A stretch of 64,000 nucleotides of DNA from NCBI GenBank assembly GCA_034336665.1, contig CM067566.1, positions 23,528,330 through 23,592,329 on the forward strand, given 5' to 3'. The notes below the pieces were generated by a model. That model saw only the letters and a list, made by a program, of their open reading frames with translations, did no database searches and was not told where the DNA came from. This stretch comes from Luscinia megarhynchos. Taxonomy: Eukaryota; Chordata; Aves; Passeriformes; Turdidae. Shown in pieces: positions 59,783 to 64,000 of this stretch (its first letter is position 1; each line of letters opens with the position of its first letter). Position numbers and translations under genes: made by a program.

Positions 59783-60718
59783 ACAGCAATATGGGTAAGT
59801 TCTCTGGAGATAGTGAATTCTTATAGTAGCTCTTGTGCACATCTTTTAGGAAGCTCCAGGTAGACTCCAGAGCAGCTCTTGCCCAGAGAAGGTTTATAGC
59901 CAGGGTTGTTTAAGACAAGATCTCTGTGATTTTTAGCCTGAGGACTGGTATTCATGTATTTCTGAGTCTTTCACAAACTGCTCAGTGTGTAATTCCCTGC
60001 ATTAGCACAAGCTTGTCCACTGTCTTTATCACTCCAGTGTTGTTACATCTCTTAAACTTTCACTGGAGGAATTCCTTCCCGGCTGCAGTCTTCTTGCAGG
60101 GGCCAGATGTTTCCATTGTCTTCCCCAATTGGCCTGTAAACACTGACTTCTCTGATGGTTTTGGCTGTGTATTGAAAGGCTAGAATTTCCATGAATCACT
60201 TGGTTCTGAAAGCATTTGGCTAAGCCTGAGCAACTGCTTTTATGATCTATTCATTAAATCAGCATTTGTGATAAAAGCAGGACAAACATAAGCAAGGCTT
60301 CAGTGGCCTTCACAATCATTTAGTCTTGCCAGCCAGTCAAGAGAGGAAGCTAGCCCAGAGAAAAACAAGCTGGCACTGGAGTGGGGCAGGGATGTGCTGT
60401 GAACCAGAACTGGTGCTCTGACTTGCTGTCAGCTGTCACAGCTCTCAGGGAGGGTGGGGGCTTGGCTGTGCCTGCTGCCTGCAGCCACTCTGCTCCTGGC
60501 ACCTCCCTGCCTGAAACCTCGGGGGAATCCCTCCAGCAATCAGCATTTTGCCATGGTGGTGCTCCCACACAGTCCCTGGCACTAGAACTGGGTCTGGTCA
60601 GGATGGACTACAGCTACAAGTTCCTGCTTTTTCTAGCCCAACACAAATTTGCTCTGTCTTTTCATGTCCCTGGCAGATATAGCTGTAAGTCCATATGATC
60701 TGAGGAAACAAATAAGTT
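59783..60718. other. Unassigned DNA between CR1 and solo LTR
   Basis: I see no gene or recognisable repeat. The 105-residue ORF at 60381-60698 has no recognisable domain. Confidence 0.5.
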
Positions 60719-60724
60719 GTACAG

Positions 60725-61496
60725 TGTGACGTTATGACCTCTGGAGCTCTTGGCTCCAACTTCGTCAGATTATCTTCTAAAATTAGCAAGGCAGGTAACA
60801 GTTGCTATAAGGTTATTTATTGCAGAAGCACATCAGTCTCAAAGGCACTGTCACAGACATCAAAGTCCATGCTAAGTTTTAGTTTAGAGTCCCAAGCAGA
60901 AGCAGAAGCTGTTCCCAGAGGTCCCCATGGGGCCGATGTTGCTGAGGCAGCTCTTATCTTCTTCTTGGCTGTTGATGGCAAACAAAAGCAATGGCAGAAA
61001 AGCAGGAAAGGCAGAAAAGTCAAAAAAGGCACTAACTCTCCCCAGTACTAACTCTTGTATAGGATTTTTCCAACAAGCTAGGAAGCAATCTTGGACCACC
61101 ACTCCTTACCCTATTAGAATTCTAGTTTCTTAGAATGCTAGGTTACTTATAAACTATGCATACAACCTATCTTGTTCTATCTGAAAAATGTAAGCAACAT
61201 TCTTATTATAGCTCTATTATGTCTAAGTACTGTCTACAACCACTGTCCTGGAACCTCTACTGAAAACATTAGCATGTTTCTTAACCTTCACTAGAACTCA
61301 CACTGCTACTGTGGAATCTAAACCTTTTACTTACTAAAAGCATTAGAGCTCATATTAAAACTTACTAACTTAAACATCTACTTTATGTGTGAGTGGCTTA
61401 ATGTACTTCAATCTGTCCAAAGGCTTTAATTCAATCTCTGCACTTTGATTCCTCCCTGAAGGATTCAGAGAATCCCCTAACTCACTGACTCCAACA
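60725..61496 (-). mobile_element. Solo LTR of the same endogenous retrovirus family (copy 2)
   Basis: A 772-bp element on the minus strand, starting TG at 61496 and ending CA at 60725. Near-matching flanks GTACAG (60719-60724) and ATACAG (61497-61502) agree in five of six positions, as expected for an aged 6-bp duplication. Read on the minus strand it has a TATA-like CCTATACAAG near 61063-61054 and an AATAAA at 60821-60816. It is about 180 bp longer than copy 1, with the extra sequence in the middle and 3' part. No internal retroviral genes are attached. Confidence 0.8.
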
Positions 61497-61502
61497 ATAC
61501 AG

Positions 61503-64000
61503 TTCATGATACAGTGATCTTCCAAAACCCTGAGCACTGAACTCACTGGTCACGAGACATTTGCTGGCCCTGGAGTTATGCTCTGATCTTGGAGAAGGGT
61601 GGCTGGTAATTACTCACTGTGTCCAGCTCTTCTTGCCTCTGGGGTTTAGAAAATCAGTTCTACATCATGAGGCCTCATGTCAGCATCACAGTTGTTTAGC
61701 CTAAGCAAGAAGATCTGTGGAGTTCGAGCTGCAGTGAACTTTCAGCATGAGCCAGTCCAGACCAGCTGTGAGGCAGGCATGGTGTCTGCTGCTCATCAGG
61801 TAATCTCAGCTCAAAACCAAGCAGGTAAATTACACTTTTTGGCTGTGCAGGGCTACTGAACAACACAAGGCAGGAGGAAGAGAAGCAGCTAAGAAAGTAT
61901 CCTAAGAAAAAGGCTGGGAATTGAACATTGCATGTCTCTGAAAATTTGTAGATGATTGAAGACTGATTAAAACTCACTTCACCATTGACTAGATATGGGT
62001 GCTGGCAAATGAGAAGATAATCAAAATGCAGTATCAGATTTGGCAACACTTTGATCAGAGCCAGGTCATGTTTTCATTTCATTAATGATTTTCATTAAAC
62101 TCTCTTTTGGACTGGGAAGACATGAATATCATCTATATCATCTATATCATCTATATATATCTATATCTATATATATCATCTATATCTATATATATCATCT
62201 ATATCTATATCTATATCTATATCTATATCTATATCTATATCTATATCTATATCTATATCTATATCTATATCTATATAATCTATATCTATATCTATATCTA
62301 TATCTATATCTATATATCTAATCTATATCTATATCTATAAATCCAAGACTCAAAAGGAGAAACATAGTCCATGACTCGTTTAAGGCCAACAATCCTGAGG
62401 TCCAAAGTCTTTAATAAAAGACAAGATCATGACAAGGATCTGGGGCAAAATGCTCGCAGGAGTATTTGAGAAGTTAGAATTAATCTGTGACAAAAAAAAA
62501 AAAATAGTATTTCTGGTTGTGGCAATTGAAGCTGCATTTTTTTTCTTATGGAGGCTGCATGAGGTGACACTATGGCTGCTAAGGGGAGTACAGAATGTTA
62601 GAGGAAAAGAGAATGACAGAATGTCCTGGTCAACAAAAATAATGTATAGATATGCAGTGAAAACTAATGTAAGCAATGATAATGCATGATATTTGGGAAG
62701 AAATGCAAAGTTGAAATGGATTATGTTACTTTTCAAGAGTGCATATGCCAGTAGAGTGTGCACAGATGAAGATGGACAAAGAAGATGACATCACCAGCTC
62801 AGAAAAATTCCCTCTGATCAATGGACACTGATGCAGAAGATTAATGGAATATTAGCTTGATATCAAATGGAATTTTAATGAATTTTAAGTTGGACACAGG
62901 TAGATAATCTGGTGTGAAGCCAGATATTCTCATGGACATAACAGATGCAGACAGTGGGGAATCGGAAATTTTGGGGCTTACAGTGGGAAGTGCATCTCTA
63001 CTAAGAGAGGGTGCATAAGCAAATAATAAATTAATGAAAAAGGACCTGCAGATGTGTCACAGATGAGTGGATCTATTTTTTACTTTAAACTCCAATGTAA
63101 TAAAGAAACTGTTGTCATTACAGTGAAAAATACTAAATATCTTTGATAAGAAATTGTGGGGATCTTTCAGGGGACAGGAAAGGGAGAAAAAAACTCCAGA
63201 CTAAATCTGAATAAACCCTTTATCCTCTATCTAACACTTCAAAATCAGGTGTTTTTCTCACCCTAAACCAGAAGGCTAAAGCTCAACTAGTGAAGTGGCT
63301 GCTACTGAATCACAGAGTAAGTGAAGTGTCCCTCTAGAGTGGATGCAATTTCTGGTCATTGCAAGGGAAAAAAGAACCCGTGGTTATTTATTGATGTATT
63401 AAATAAGGATGTGGGAGCTGAAGTCTGCTACTCAGAGAGAGAAGTCTCTGGAAACACAGACCTTGGCAAAGATACTGTGATATGCCAGGGTTGTCCAGCC
63501 TTAGTGAAAAAGTGTTTGCTCACCCCACATTGTGCCTGAGGAGCTGCTGACTGTACTAGATCATTACAAGTGCCCACAGGTTCAAGTTATGCTCCTGGGG
63601 AGAGTTCAGCAAAACCCTCACCATCGTGCCCCCAGGCTTTCACTTGTCCAGGTTGAGAAATTTGTCTTCACTTTCTCAAGCATTTCATCCTCTCTCTACC
63701 TTGTTTATGATACTACCTATCTTGTATTACTGGTGAGTTGATTTTTTTTCTCTTTCTGTCTGCCATTTAATAGATTGCGTAATGAAAAGACAATTAATTA
63801 AAGAATACTTTGAAGCTGTGCTACTCTTCAAGCTTTGGAAGACTGTGTGTGGTCCTGGTTCATCCTGTGGTCTGGGTTACAGACCACTCCCAACTCCATG
63901 GTGCTCTTTGCTTGTCTCAGGACAGAGGACTGTGTGGCTCTCCAAAGATTATAGAGAAGTCTTATCCCAGCAGGAATTCCTTTTTCCATTTGTGGATTCA
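61503..64000. other. Unassigned DNA at the right end
   Basis: Apart from the (CTATAT)n array at 62126-62340 there is no recognisable gene. ORFs such as 62380-62763 (minus) and 63321-63539 (plus) have no family resemblance. Confidence 0.5.
62126..62340. repeat. (CTATAT)n microsatellite
   Basis: About 215 bp of CTATAT hexamers with occasional CATCTATAT variants at the left and TATAATC interruptions near 62275 and 62320. The Tyr/Leu/Ile-repeat ORFs across it are artefacts. Confidence 0.97.

Noticed and set aside
62085..62340. Tyr/Leu- and Ile/Tyr-repeat ORFs
   Set aside because: Translation of the (CTATAT)n microsatellite.
40511..64000. Search for SHISA3 exons expected upstream of BEND4 by synteny
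   Set aside because: No cysteine-rich Shisa domain or following membrane segment was recognised on either strand.

Overview
The window is vertebrate nuclear DNA, most likely from a bird. It has a split gene with good GT/AG introns, a CpG island, long AT-rich introns and intergenic DNA. The interspersed repeats are avian-style CR1 LINE 3' ends and two short ERV-type solo LTRs. The passerine/other-bird distinction cannot be settled from the sequence.

The one gene I can identify is BEND4 (BEN domain-containing 4, formerly CCDC4), on the minus strand. All five coding exons are present with matching splice phases: exon 1 39421-39781, exon 2 30739-31305, exon 3 19055-19146, exon 4 15586-15826, exon 5 12177-12394. 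Together they give 1479 nt including the stop, or 492 residues. The order is a conserved N-terminal block, a Pro/Ala-rich linker, a central conserved region, an acidic run, a short coiled coil and a C-terminal BEN domain. Exon 1 lies in a CpG island (about 38.93-40.51 kb) that also holds the likely promoter. The promoter has an exact PBX-MEIS/PREP decamer next to a CCAAT box and a G-rich tandem tract. The 3' UTR probably runs from 12176 down to about 8.7 kb.

Layout: 1-8.65 kb is AT-rich DNA beyond the BEND4 3' end, with a few weak exon-like ORFs on the plus strand. 8.7-39.8 kb is BEND4, with introns of 3.2, 3.2, 11.6 and 8.1 kb reading from exon 5 back to exon 1. 39.8-40.5 kb is the promoter and CpG island. 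40.5-64 kb is noncoding DNA upstream of BEND4 with no identifiable gene. It contains a truncated CR1, a solo LTR, a long (CTATAT)n array and stretches that look like candidate conserved noncoding elements. A second solo LTR of the same family, an old CR1 remnant and another CR1 lie within BEND4 introns.

In mammals BEND4 lies between SLC30A9 and SHISA3. I looked for both and recognised neither. I saw no CRISPR array, operon, tRNA, rRNA or novel multi-gene system. The most useful leads are the promoter motif cluster, an open in-frame extension upstream of the BEND4 start, and the orphan exon-like ORFs at the left end.
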